DNA of 30,685 nt, taken from Candidatus Neoanaerotignum tabaqchaliae. Lineage in GTDB: Bacteria; Bacillota; Clostridia; Lachnospirales; Anaerotignaceae. Positions 1 through 7,347 of the stretch are shown here, one piece after another; the first letter of the stretch is position 1, and every line of letters begins with the position of its first letter. The notes below the pieces were generated by a model. That model ran no database searches, was not told the DNA's origin, and was given only the letters and a program-made list of their open reading frames with translations. Location of the stretch: the NCBI GenBank assembly GCA_904420235.1, contig CAJFUS010000073.1:1-30685 (forward strand), in the 5' to 3' direction. The translations under genes and the position numbers were made by a program.

Positions 1-174
1 CTTACAAACAGAAGGCTTATGCCGGAGCTTGAAACGCTTTTTATACCAACAAGCATAGAATATTTATATTTAAGCTCAAGCACCCTTAAAGAGGTTGCTA
101 TGTTTAACGGAGATATATGCGGTATGGTGCCGCGGGAGATAGAGCAAGAGATTGCAGAAAAATTTATAAAGTGA
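1..174 (+). CDS. coaD: Pantetheine-phosphate adenylyltransferase, 3' end only
   Basis: The reading frame is open from base 1 to a TGA at 172-174 and gives the last 57 residues of CoaD. This enzyme transfers AMP from ATP to 4'-phosphopantetheine, the penultimate step of coenzyme A synthesis in the cytoplasm. The visible tail carries the family's C-terminal signature: a PELETLF stretch, an I/MxTS-like IPTSIEYLYLSSSTLKEV helix start, then a GDICGMVP loop before the final helix. The start codon and the N-terminal nucleotide-binding motifs lie outside the window. The next gene begins 12 bp after the stop, so the two probably share a transcript. Identification rests on the tail alone but is distinctive. 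Confidence 0.9.
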   Translation, partial: LTNRRLMPELETLFIPTSIEYLYLSSSTLKEVAMFNGDICGMVPREIEQEIAEKFIK

Positions 175-186
175 GGGGTTTTATAA

Positions 187-702
187 ATGGACGCGGTTTT
201 AAAATTACTGGAGGAATTAGAGGATATATTGGATCAAAGCAGAGCGGTTCCATTTTCTAATAAAGTTGCCATTGATAAAGATGAGTTTTATGATATTATA
301 GCCGAAATAAGACTTAGGCTTCCTAATGATATAAAACAAAGCAAGTTTATAGTTCAGGAAAGAAACAAGATACTTCTTGACGCTCAAAAAGAAGCAGAGG
401 AGCTTATTAACTCGGCACAGGATAAGGTTGCTAAGCTTGTTGACGAGCACGAAATAGCTAAACAGGCTTATGAGCATTCGGCCCAGATAGTTGATAACGC
501 TAAAAAAACAGCTAAGGAAATGCGCATTGGAGCCACTGAATATGCCGATGAGGTTTTGGCTCTTGCCGAAAGCAGACTTAAAAAAATGATGGAAGAACTT
601 AGGAATGAGAGCGTTGAAATAGACAACTTTTTCTCAAGAAGCCTTGATATTATATATGAGAACAGGCAGGAATTGAGAGGAATTGACAATAACAACAGAT
701 AA
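187..702 (+). CDS. SepIVA/DivIVA-like coiled-coil protein
   Basis: A 171-residue soluble protein without signal peptide or membrane segment, preceded by a GAGGGG ribosome-binding site. Residues 1-46 form a conserved-looking head (LEELEDILDQSRAVP, then KDEFYDIIAEIRLRLP). Residues about 47-150 are almost continuous charged heptads, a coiled coil. Automated annotation often calls such proteins 'ATPase' or 'ATP synthase subunit b-like', but I see no Walker motif, so that name is misleading. From memory, the head pattern (leader helix, a short 'RxVP' turn, a D/E-L-I-D-x-I helix ending in LP) matches mycobacterial SepIVA (Rv2927c), a DivIVA-like septum factor whose gene lies in the same broad coaD/smc/ftsY neighbourhood. 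A role in division or growth-site scaffolding is therefore inferred, not shown. It lies directly behind coaD and is closed by a terminator. Confidence 0.6.
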   Translation: MDAVLKLLEELEDILDQSRAVPFSNKVAIDKDEFYDIIAEIRLRLPNDIKQSKFIVQERNKILLDAQKEAEELINSAQDKVAKLVDEHEIAKQAYEHSAQIVDNAKKTAKEMRIGATEYADEVLALAESRLKKMMEELRNESVEIDNFFSRSLDIIYENRQELRGIDNNNR

Positions 703-710
703 ATAATATG

Positions 711-748
711 CCCTGATTTGCGGACAGGCTTCCGTGTCAGGGTTTTTT
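711..748 (+). terminator. Intrinsic terminator after the SepIVA-like gene
   Basis: CCCTGA (711-716) pairs with TCAGGG (737-742) and CGGA (721-724) pairs with TCCG (731-734), giving a two-part stem with a small internal loop. A run of six T follows (743-748). It begins 9 bp after the stop codon, so it is well placed to end the coaD transcript. Confidence 0.85.
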
Positions 749-783
749 AATAACATTTTATTTTGGCATTTTATGTGAACCGG

Positions 784-819
784 TTTATTTTTTATTTCTT
801 TTGTATTATAATGTATAAT
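784..819 (+). promoter_or_regulatory. Candidate promoter for the yggS-sepF-smc gene run
   Basis: Two overlapping -10-like hexamers, TATAAT at 807-812 and TATAAT at 814-819, lie about 50 bp upstream of the TTG start at 865. The same TTTATT hexamer (784-789 or 791-796) sits 17 bp upstream of each, a poor -35. The site lies just after a terminator, so a promoter is needed here. Which -10 is used cannot be told. Confidence 0.45.
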
Positions 820-864
820 TAAGTTTTTAAAGTATGTGAATTTTCATTTTGCGGAGGAAGTAAT

Positions 865-2439
865 TTGACTAAAAAATATAGAGGCGGCAAAAGGCCGGCG
901 TCAGCTTCAAGAGCCCGCAGGGATATTGAAACAAGAAAAGTTAAAAGGGTAAAAAAATCACATAGAAAAAACTCAAACATATCGGTTAGAGGCAGAGTGG
1001 GAGCTAAATACAGAACCATAACGGTTGTGGTTTTTGCTATGCTTTCATTCTATTTGCTTGGATATATTTTTGTTTTTGTTAATAAGCCGTCGGTGGCTAC
1101 GGAAACAGTTAACTATGGAACAATAGATAATCCTCAAACACTTAGCGGACTTATAATAAGGGACGAGTATGTTGTTAAAAGCACTATGGCCGGTCAGCCG
1201 GAGTTTAATTACTCTGAAAATAACAAGGTTCCTAAAGACGCTGCCGTATGCTATGTAAAAGACACAGGAGTTTCCCAGAATATAGAAGAAGAGATTAAAA
1301 AAATAGACAAGGACATATTAAGCGCTCAAGCGACAAGAATTGATATATCAAAATATAAAGAAGATATAGATAAGATACAAAGCAGTATATCAAACTTTGT
1401 TGATAATACAGCGTATAAATTCTCGAATGGTAATGTGGGAGATATGTACTCTCTCAAAAATAGTGTGCAAAAGCAAATTACATCAAGAAACGAGATACTT
1501 ATAAGCGAAACAACAAGTTCAACAGCTCAGCTTACAGAGCAAAGAAATGAATATGCTACTCAGCTTTCTGGAAGTGTGTCTTCATACACAGCAAATGAAA
1601 GCGGAATACTTTCTTTTATGATAGACAATCTTGAGGAAATCAATACTCCAGACACAATGATGTTAATAACAAAGGAACAGATAAACATGGATGTTCAGCC
1701 GGAGTACATATCAAAAAGCGTAAGTGTAAGCGAAGGTGACCCGTTGTTTAAAATAGTTAGGAGCAATGTTTGGTACATTGTTTCATACGTTCCAAATGAA
1801 ATGGCGGCCATGTGGGAGGTTGGAGATACAGTAAGCATATATACAACAAACGACGATGAGGAAATAAGCGCTGACATGACCATTGAAAGCATGGATATGG
1901 GAGAAAGTGAAACATATGTTGTTTTCCGTTCTGACGAGAACATGATAGACTTTTTGCCCATAAGGACAATGACTTTTAATGTGCGCCAAGAAGCTCTTAC
2001 TGGTCTTAAAATACCAAACAGCGCTATAATAGAGAAAACATTCCTTAAAATACCTTTAAGCTGTGTTATTGACAACCTTGGCGAAAAAACGGTTATACTT
2101 AAAGACGGTTCGTCATCAGGCAGAACTGTTAATATAGATATATTAAGAAGTGACGATGAGTTTGTATATGTGCTTCAGGACTTTAATACTCTTAAACTTG
2201 GTGATACGATAGTTCAGGGCACAGGAGAAACAGCTTCAGAATATACAATAAATGAGGTTCAGACTTATAAGTGCGTTTATGTTGCCAACAGCTCCATAGC
2301 TGATTATGCTATAGTTGATATAATAGGAGAAAACTCTGATTATTCGATTGTTGACCCCAACAGCAGTTATGGACTTAAAATATATGATAAAATAGTTTCA
2401 GACGCTAAAACCGTTGAAAATAATCAAACATTAAGCTGA
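865..2439 (+). CDS. HlyD-family-like membrane protein of the division cluster
   Basis: A 524-residue protein starting at TTG, 4 bp after GCGGAGGAAG. Residues 1-50 are a very basic cytoplasmic tail rich in Arg/Lys, residues about 51-72 are one membrane helix (from TITVVVFAML), and the rest should lie outside the membrane. The outer part resembles a HlyD/membrane-fusion adaptor: a broken beta 'lipoyl' half near 95-130, a helical coiled stretch near 137-235, and beta-barrel segments after 265 (VSEGDPLFKIV, then a second SCVIDNLGEKTVILKD barrel strand). Classical HlyD proteins link an exporter to an outer-membrane channel, yet no transporter gene is adjacent and the organism looks Gram-positive. 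Similar proteins occur upstream of yggS-sepF in Clostridia, to my knowledge without known function. An envelope role linked to division is inference. Confidence 0.7.
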   Translation: MTKKYRGGKRPASASRARRDIETRKVKRVKKSHRKNSNISVRGRVGAKYRTITVVVFAMLSFYLLGYIFVFVNKPSVATETVNYGTIDNPQTLSGLIIRDEYVVKSTMAGQPEFNYSENNKVPKDAAVCYVKDTGVSQNIEEEIKKIDKDILSAQATRIDISKYKEDIDKIQSSISNFVDNTAYKFSNGNVGDMYSLKNSVQKQITSRNEILISETTSSTAQLTEQRNEYATQLSGSVSSYTANESGILSFMIDNLEEINTPDTMMLITKEQINMDVQPEYISKSVSVSEGDPLFKIVRSNVWYIVSYVPNEMAAMWEVGDTVSIYTTNDDEEISADMTIESMDMGESETYVVFRSDENMIDFLPIRTMTFNVRQEALTGLKIPNSAIIEKTFLKIPLSCVIDNLGEKTVILKDGSSSGRTVNIDILRSDDEFVYVLQDFNTLKLGDTIVQGTGETASEYTINEVQTYKCVYVANSSIADYAIVDIIGENSDYSIVDPNSSYGLKIYDKIVSDAKTVENNQTLS

Positions 2440-2454
2440 AAGGAGATATAAATT

Positions 2455-3162
2455 ATGGCATCTATAAAAGAAAATATTGAAAATGTTAATGCTAAAATAG
2501 AGGCGGCGTGTCAAAGAAGCGGAAGAAAAAGAGAAGATGTGCTTTTGCTTGCTGTAAGCAAGACCATTGACGTGCCGAGAATAAAAGAGGCTGTCGCCTG
2601 CGGACTGACCGAGCTTGGAGAGAATAAGGTTCAGGAAATAATGGATAAGTATGAGCCTATGGGAAACGGCGTTAAATGGCATCTTATAGGACATCTTCAA
2701 ACAAATAAAGTAAAATATATAATTGACAAAGTAGTACTTATACACTCTGTTGAGAGCTTTAAACTTGCCGAGGAAATAAGCAAAAGAGCCGTTCAGAAAG
2801 GCGTTACGGCAAATGTGCTTGTTGAGGTTAACATTGCTGACGAAGAATCGAAATTTGGAGTGAAACCTGACGAGTGCGAGCAATTTATAAAAGATATAAG
2901 TATTCTTCCCAATATAATTGTAAAAGGACTTATGACTGTGGCTCCTGCCGTCGAAAATCCGGAAGAAAACAGAAAATATTTCAGACAAATGAAACAATTA
3001 CTTGTTGACATTAATAGTAAAAAAATTGATAATGTTAGTATGGATGTTTTGTCAATGGGAATGACCGGTGATTACGAGGTGGCTATTGAGGAAGGAGCTA
3101 CAATAGTAAGAGTTGGAACCGGCATTTTTGGAGCGAGATTTTATCCGAATAAAAATTCTTAA
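2455..3162 (+). CDS. YggS/PROSC-type PLP homeostasis protein
   Basis: A 235-residue cytoplasmic protein of the PLPBP (YggS/YlmE/PROSC) family, which binds pyridoxal 5'-phosphate and buffers vitamin B6 and amino-acid metabolism without a known enzymatic reaction. The PLP lysine is K36 in LLLAVSKT. Other family blocks follow in order: GENKVQEI, WHLIGHLQTNKVK, a VNIADEESKFG strand, GLMTVAP and the phosphate-binding LSMGMTGDYEVAIEEG...VRVGTGIFG end. Length is normal for the family. The ATG start is preceded by AAAGGAGAT, and the gene begins 15 bp after the HlyD-like gene. Its place just upstream of sepF is the usual Gram-positive arrangement, where the gene is often called ylmE. Confidence 0.95.
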   Translation: MASIKENIENVNAKIEAACQRSGRKREDVLLLAVSKTIDVPRIKEAVACGLTELGENKVQEIMDKYEPMGNGVKWHLIGHLQTNKVKYIIDKVVLIHSVESFKLAEEISKRAVQKGVTANVLVEVNIADEESKFGVKPDECEQFIKDISILPNIIVKGLMTVAPAVENPEENRKYFRQMKQLLVDINSKKIDNVSMDVLSMGMTGDYEVAIEEGATIVRVGTGIFGARFYPNKNS

Positions 3163-3184
3163 TATACTATAGGGGGAAAAAGAA

Positions 3185-3727
3185 GTGGCAAAATTACTTG
3201 ATAAGGTTAAAGATTTTTTCGGCGGGGAATATATAGACGACGAAGAATATGATGAATATGATGACGAGTACACGGGTTCAGACGAAGATGAATATGAATA
3301 TTCGGCAAGGCCTGAAAGAAGCTCTTCAAACTATAACTCATCACCAAGAACATCTTCTCAATCCCAAAGGAATACATATTCCTCTCAGTCAAGAAGAAAC
3401 ACCTCTCAAGTGGTAAGCATACACACAAATGTTCAAATGCAGGTTTGCATAATAAAACCAGAGTGCTATGACGATGCTCAGGAAATATGCGACCAAGTTA
3501 AACAAAGAAAACCTGTTGTTGTTAATCTTGAAAAGGTGGAATACCCTATAGCCCAAAGAATAATGGACTTTTTAAGCGGAACGTGTTATTCTCTTAATGG
3601 CTCAATACAAAGGGTTGCCAACAATATATTTATAATAGCTCCTGAAAATGTGGATGTTTCCGGAGATTTTAAGGAAGAACTTAAAACAAAGGGAATAATA
3701 CTTCCATGGGTAAGTCAGGGTAAATAA
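3185..3727 (+). CDS. sepF: Cell division protein SepF
   Basis: A 180-residue SepF, which anchors FtsZ filaments to the membrane and helps build a regular septum. The GTG start follows AGGGGGAAAAAG. Residues 1-13 (MAKLLDKVKDFFG) form the membrane-binding amphipathic helix. Residues 17-40 are extremely acidic (Asp/Glu/Tyr repeats), and residues 41-77 are a Ser/Asn/Gln/Arg linker. Residues 78-175 form the compact SepF fold with KPECYDDAQEICDQV, PVVVNLE and the RIMDFLSGTCYSLNGSIQ stretch that contacts the FtsZ C-terminal tail. The length and linker are typical. FtsZ in this window ends in IPSFLRKKI, a suitable partner peptide. Confidence 0.96.
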   Translation: MAKLLDKVKDFFGGEYIDDEEYDEYDDEYTGSDEDEYEYSARPERSSSNYNSSPRTSSQSQRNTYSSQSRRNTSQVVSIHTNVQMQVCIIKPECYDDAQEICDQVKQRKPVVVNLEKVEYPIAQRIMDFLSGTCYSLNGSIQRVANNIFIIAPENVDVSGDFKEELKTKGIILPWVSQGK

Positions 3728-3748
3728 CATTTTTGACTGGAGAGATAT

Positions 3749-4030
3749 ATGCGAGCTTTAATGATTCAGGCAGTTGATGTATTTTTTGAGATATTGTATT
3801 TTCTTATACTTATAAGAATAATACTGTCATGGCTGCCTAACGCCAGAAATACAGGGGCCGGAGGTCTTATTTATCAGCTTACGGAACCTATACTTGGACC
3901 AATAAGAAACATGATAAACAACTCGCCCATAGGCGGGGGAATGATGCTTGATTTTTCGCCTGTAATAGCCCTTTTTATAATGAAAATAATAAGCAGTATT
4001 ATAAAAGCGGTTATCATGTTTGTGTTTTAA
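3749..4030 (+). CDS. YggT-family membrane protein
   Basis: A 93-residue integral membrane protein with two hydrophobic helices (about 7-27 and 67-93) joined by a conserved loop, SWLPNARNTGAGGLIYQLTEP, typical of YggT/YlmG proteins. In bacteria and chloroplasts the family is linked to nucleoid or cell-division distribution and membrane assembly, but its molecular function is not established. The start ATG follows GGAGAGAT, 21 bp behind sepF. The order sepF-yggT-ylmH is the standard one in Gram-positives, which supports the call. Confidence 0.93.
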   Translation: MRALMIQAVDVFFEILYFLILIRIILSWLPNARNTGAGGLIYQLTEPILGPIRNMINNSPIGGGMMLDFSPVIALFIMKIISSIIKAVIMFVF

Positions 4031-4051
4031 AGATAGGCCGGTGTTATTTTT

Positions 4052-4825
4052 ATGCGAAAAAATAGCAATTTAGTTTGTAACTCGGCTTTTTCGGCAAAAA
4101 TAAGGGATTTAATTAAAAATTCGGAAAGACGGCAAATGGCTGTTTTCAGTGATTTTTGTTCTCCTGCTGAGGCGGCATGTGTGTTGGAAGAATTTAAATT
4201 TTTTTCGGGTGTTAATTTGCGCTTTTTTGGCGGAAATGAGAACTGTGAAAGACGCTGTGCGTGCTTTTTTCGGGATTATATGGAAATATCTGAAGCGGAT
4301 TTCCCTTTAGCGGCAATAGAAATTACGTTTAACAAAAAATTTTCTACTGAGATGAGCCACAGGGATTATCTTGGCTCTATTCTTGGACTTGGCATTGACC
4401 GTTCAAAAACAGGTGATATACTTGTTTTTGACGGCAGTGCCCTTTGTTATGTAAAGAAGGAAATTTCGGACTATATAGCCTCTAACATTGAGAAGGTTGG
4501 CAGAAACAGTGTTAAGGCAAAGGTTGTAGACATTTCAGATATAGAATTGCCAAAGCTTAAAACGGAGGAAAAAAGCTTTACAGTGGCGTCTTTGCGTATT
4601 GACGCCGTTGCCGGAGGAGCTTTTAATATAGCCAGAGGTAAAATACAGCTTCTTATAGAAGGAGAAAAAACATTTTTAAATTTCCTTCCGGAAATATCGC
4701 CGTCAAAAACTGTTGGTGAGGGCGATATGATTTCAGTTCGCGGGTTTGGCAGGTTTAAAATATTGTCGGTTAACGGGAAAACAAAAAAAGACAGGATAAG
4801 CATAACTGTGTTAAAATATGTGTAA
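4052..4825 (+). CDS. ylmH: YlmH-type S4-domain RNA-binding protein
   Basis: A 257-residue protein with the YlmH layout. The N-terminal part (about 20-150) carries FSDFCSPAEAACVLEEF, IEITFNKKFSTEMSHRDYLGSILGLGIDRSKTGDILV and the family's YVKKEISDYIASNIEKVGR. A C-terminal S4 RNA-binding domain (about 180-245) holds LRIDAVAGGAFNIAR and the VGEGDMISVRGFGRFKIL strand pair. YlmH proteins bind ribosomes and tRNA, and recent work in Bacillus connects YlmH to ribosome-associated quality control as an RqcP paralogue. That link is family knowledge. The ribosome-binding site is weak (only GGCCGGTG about 9 bp upstream), so translation may depend partly on coupling to yggT. Confidence 0.92.
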   Translation: MRKNSNLVCNSAFSAKIRDLIKNSERRQMAVFSDFCSPAEAACVLEEFKFFSGVNLRFFGGNENCERRCACFFRDYMEISEADFPLAAIEITFNKKFSTEMSHRDYLGSILGLGIDRSKTGDILVFDGSALCYVKKEISDYIASNIEKVGRNSVKAKVVDISDIELPKLKTEEKSFTVASLRIDAVAGGAFNIARGKIQLLIEGEKTFLNFLPEISPSKTVGEGDMISVRGFGRFKILSVNGKTKKDRISITVLKYV

Positions 4826-4840
4826 TTTGGAGGCGGACTT

Positions 4841-5923
4841 TTGGACAGAATTTATGTTGAAACTAAAGATAAAAAATATCCTATATATTTTGAAAAAAAT
4901 TTCGGTGCTCTTAAAGACGCTGTTAGGGAAACGGGCCTTGAAGGCAGAAAACTTTGCATAATTACTGACAGCAACGTTGGCGATATTTATGCCGATAAGT
5001 TTATAGAGTCCATTAAGGATTGCTTTAATGATATTTGCGTTTATACTTTTAAGGCTGGAGAAAACAGCAAAAATCTTGATACCATATCTGATTTTTATGA
5101 TTTTTTTATGAATAATCATGTTGACAGAAAAACTGTGGTTGCTGGCCTTGGAGGCGGCGTGTGCGGAGACATGGCCGGATTTGCCGCTTCTACATATTTA
5201 AGAGGCATTAAGTTTATACAGATACCTACCAGCCTTCTTTCACAGGTAGACAGCTCTGTTGGCGGAAAGGTTGGAGTTGATTTTAAAAACAGCAAAAATT
5301 TGATAGGTTCTTTTTATCAGCCGGATTTTGTGTACATAAATCTTGAGACATTAGATACCCTCCCAAAGAGAGAATTTTCCGCCGGAATGGCCGAGGTTAT
5401 AAAATACGGCCCTATAACGTCAAGGGAGTTTTTTGACTATATAAGCGCTAATAAGGAAAAAATAAGCAGTCTTAACAAGGAATGTTTAAAAGAAGTTATT
5501 AAAATGTGCTGTGAAATAAAGGCTGACGTTGTATCTAAAGATGAAAGGGAAAGCGGTCTTAGGGAGATACTTAATTTTGGACATACAATAGGACATGCCG
5601 TAGAGTCTAAAATGAATTTTAAGCTCCTTCATGGGGAATGTGTGGCTTTGGGAATGGCGGCTGTTATGGACATATGCCTTAAAAGAGGCTATGTTACACA
5701 AAATGACTGTTACGATTTGAAAAATCTTTTAGAATTTTTTGGCCTTAAGCTCAGTATAAATGGTGTTTCTGTGGAAGAGATTTATTCCCAGATGTTTCTT
5801 GACAAAAAAGTTAAAAATAACAAAATAGGCTTTGTTCTTATTAATGGATTTGGAAAGCCTTTCAGCACAACAGATGTTTCAAAAGATGAAATTCTAAGCG
5901 CTGTGAACAGTATTTTAAGGTGA
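4841..5923 (+). CDS. aroB: 3-Dehydroquinate synthase
   Basis: A 360-residue enzyme that converts DAHP to 3-dehydroquinate, step two of the shikimate pathway, using NAD+ and a divalent metal. NAD-binding elements are GENSKN and GGGVCGDMAGFAASTYLRG. The substrate loop IPTSLLSQVDSSVGGKVGVDF is intact. Metal ligands are E185 (in AEVIKYG), H248 (in NFGHTIGHA) and H264 (in LLHGECVALGM), with the usual 16-residue spacing between the two histidines. Start is TTG, 3 bp after TTGGAGGCGGACT. The gene sits between ylmH and lspA with 15-bp and 4-bp gaps, and no other shikimate gene is visible, so aroB is here as a member of the division run rather than of an aro operon. Confidence 0.97.
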   Translation: MDRIYVETKDKKYPIYFEKNFGALKDAVRETGLEGRKLCIITDSNVGDIYADKFIESIKDCFNDICVYTFKAGENSKNLDTISDFYDFFMNNHVDRKTVVAGLGGGVCGDMAGFAASTYLRGIKFIQIPTSLLSQVDSSVGGKVGVDFKNSKNLIGSFYQPDFVYINLETLDTLPKREFSAGMAEVIKYGPITSREFFDYISANKEKISSLNKECLKEVIKMCCEIKADVVSKDERESGLREILNFGHTIGHAVESKMNFKLLHGECVALGMAAVMDICLKRGYVTQNDCYDLKNLLEFFGLKLSINGVSVEEIYSQMFLDKKVKNNKIGFVLINGFGKPFSTTDVSKDEILSAVNSILR

Positions 5924-5927
5924 TAAT

Positions 5928-6395
5928 ATGGTTTTTATTTTATTATGGGCGTTCATTTTGGCAGTTATTGACCAGATAAGCAAGTTGGCCGCTCTTAAAT
6001 ATCTTAAGCCGGTTGGAAGCGTTAGTTTTATTGACGGCATAATGAATTTTACTTTTGTGGAGAACCGAGGTGCGGCATTTGGTGTTTTAACCGGAGCCAG
6101 ATGGTTTTTTATTGTTATAACCATAGCCGTTACAATAGCGGCAGTTATTTATATAAAAAAGTATATGCCGAATAAAAAGGAATACGGCATAGTTAAACTG
6201 TCTATCATATTGATACTTGGGGGAGCCTGGGGAAACGCCTTTGACAGGTTTTTCAGAGGATATGTTGTGGACTTTTTTGAGTCGGTTTTTATAAAATGGC
6301 CGGTGTTTAATGTGGCCGACATATATGTTGTATTCGGCACAATTTTGTTGGCTTACGCTTTTATTTTTGTTATTAAAGATGATGAGAATGATTAA
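5928..6395 (+). CDS. lspA: Lipoprotein signal peptidase (signal peptidase II)
   Basis: A 155-residue, four-helix membrane aspartyl protease that removes the signal peptide of diacylglyceryl-modified prolipoproteins. The active-site aspartates are D115 in GYVVDFFE and D131 in FNVADIYV. Other family blocks are D15 with DQISK in the first helix, the VENRGAAFG loop (N46) and GGAWGNAFDRFF before the catalytic region. The ATG start is 4 bp after the aroB stop, with AAGGTGAT as the ribosome-binding site overlapping the aroB end, so the two are probably translationally coupled. Length and topology are normal. Confidence 0.97.
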   Translation: MVFILLWAFILAVIDQISKLAALKYLKPVGSVSFIDGIMNFTFVENRGAAFGVLTGARWFFIVITIAVTIAAVIYIKKYMPNKKEYGIVKLSIILILGGAWGNAFDRFFRGYVVDFFESVFIKWPVFNVADIYVVFGTILLAYAFIFVIKDDEND

Positions 6396-6417
6396 AAAAC
6401 AGGTGTGATTTTAAAAT

Positions 6418-7338
6418 ATGGAGTATTTCACAGCGGCCCCTGAAGTGGAGGATACCGGAAAAAGAATTGATGTTTATATATCTTTGGTTAGAGATGAGCT
6501 TTCAAGAAGTCAAGTTCAAAAGCTTATAGGCGACGGACATGTTACTGTAAATGGAAAACAGGTGAAAAGCAATTATAAGCTTAAAAAGGACGACATTATA
6601 GATTTGGAAATTCCCGAACCGGAGCCTATTGATATAAAAGAGGAAAATATACCTTTAGATATAATATATGAAGACAAAGATATTATAGTTATAAATAAAC
6701 CTCAGATGATGGTTGTTCATCCGGCGGCCGGTCATTACAGCGGAACTGTTGTTAACGCGCTTATGTATCATTGTCGCGGAGAGTTAAGTGGAATAAACGG
6801 CATCATGAGGCCGGGTATAGTGCACCGCATTGACATGAACACATCAGGGATTATTGTGGCGGCTAAAAGCGACAGTGCTCACCGCTCATTGGCCATTCAG
6901 TTTGCAGAGCATACTATAAACAGGCGATACAGGGCCATAGTGTGCGGAAACATAAAAGATGACAACGGCACAGTAGACGGACCTATTGGGAGAAGTCCTA
7001 AAGACCGAAAAAAAATGGCCATAGTGCGAGATGGAAAAAGAGCCGTAACTCATTTTTCCGTTATTGAGCGTTTTGGAAGATACACATACATAGAGGCTGT
7101 TCTTGAAACCGGAAGGACTCATCAAATAAGGGTGCACATGGCGTCAATTGGACATCCCCTTTTGGGTGATGATATTTATGGAAGTGTAAAACAGCCCTAT
7201 GGCCTTAAGGGACAGGTTCTTCACGCTGGACTTCTTGGTTTTATTCACCCAACGAAGGGTGAATATATGGAATTTAGGTCTGAAATTCCGGAATATTTTC
7301 AAAGGCTTTTGGAAAAATTCAGACAAAATAGATTTTGA
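6418..7338 (+). CDS. rluD: RluA/RluD-family 23S rRNA pseudouridine synthase
   Basis: A 306-residue enzyme that isomerises specific uridines in structured RNA, probably 23S rRNA, to pseudouridine. An N-terminal S4 domain (about 12-66, with SRSQVQKLIGDGHVTVNG) is followed by the catalytic domain. The catalytic aspartate is D139 in VHRIDMNTSGIIVAAK, and the family blocks INKPQMMVVHPAAG, RRYRAIVCG, FSVIERF and ETGRTHQIRVHMASIGHPLLGDDIYG are present. The lspA-rluD pair is common in Firmicutes and many other bacteria, where the Bacillus homologue is YlyB. The exact target uridines cannot be read from sequence, so the symbol is given by family resemblance only. Confidence 0.9.
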   Translation: MEYFTAAPEVEDTGKRIDVYISLVRDELSRSQVQKLIGDGHVTVNGKQVKSNYKLKKDDIIDLEIPEPEPIDIKEENIPLDIIYEDKDIIVINKPQMMVVHPAAGHYSGTVVNALMYHCRGELSGINGIMRPGIVHRIDMNTSGIIVAAKSDSAHRSLAIQFAEHTINRRYRAIVCGNIKDDNGTVDGPIGRSPKDRKKMAIVRDGKRAVTHFSVIERFGRYTYIEAVLETGRTHQIRVHMASIGHPLLGDDIYGSVKQPYGLKGQVLHAGLLGFIHPTKGEYMEFRSEIPEYFQRLLEKFRQNRF

Positions 7339-7347
7339 GGTGCTTTT

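Noticed and set aside
2431..2997. A 188-codon minus-strand frame over yggS
   Set aside because: It is a shadow of yggS codons with no recognisable domain; the plus-strand gene is unmistakable.
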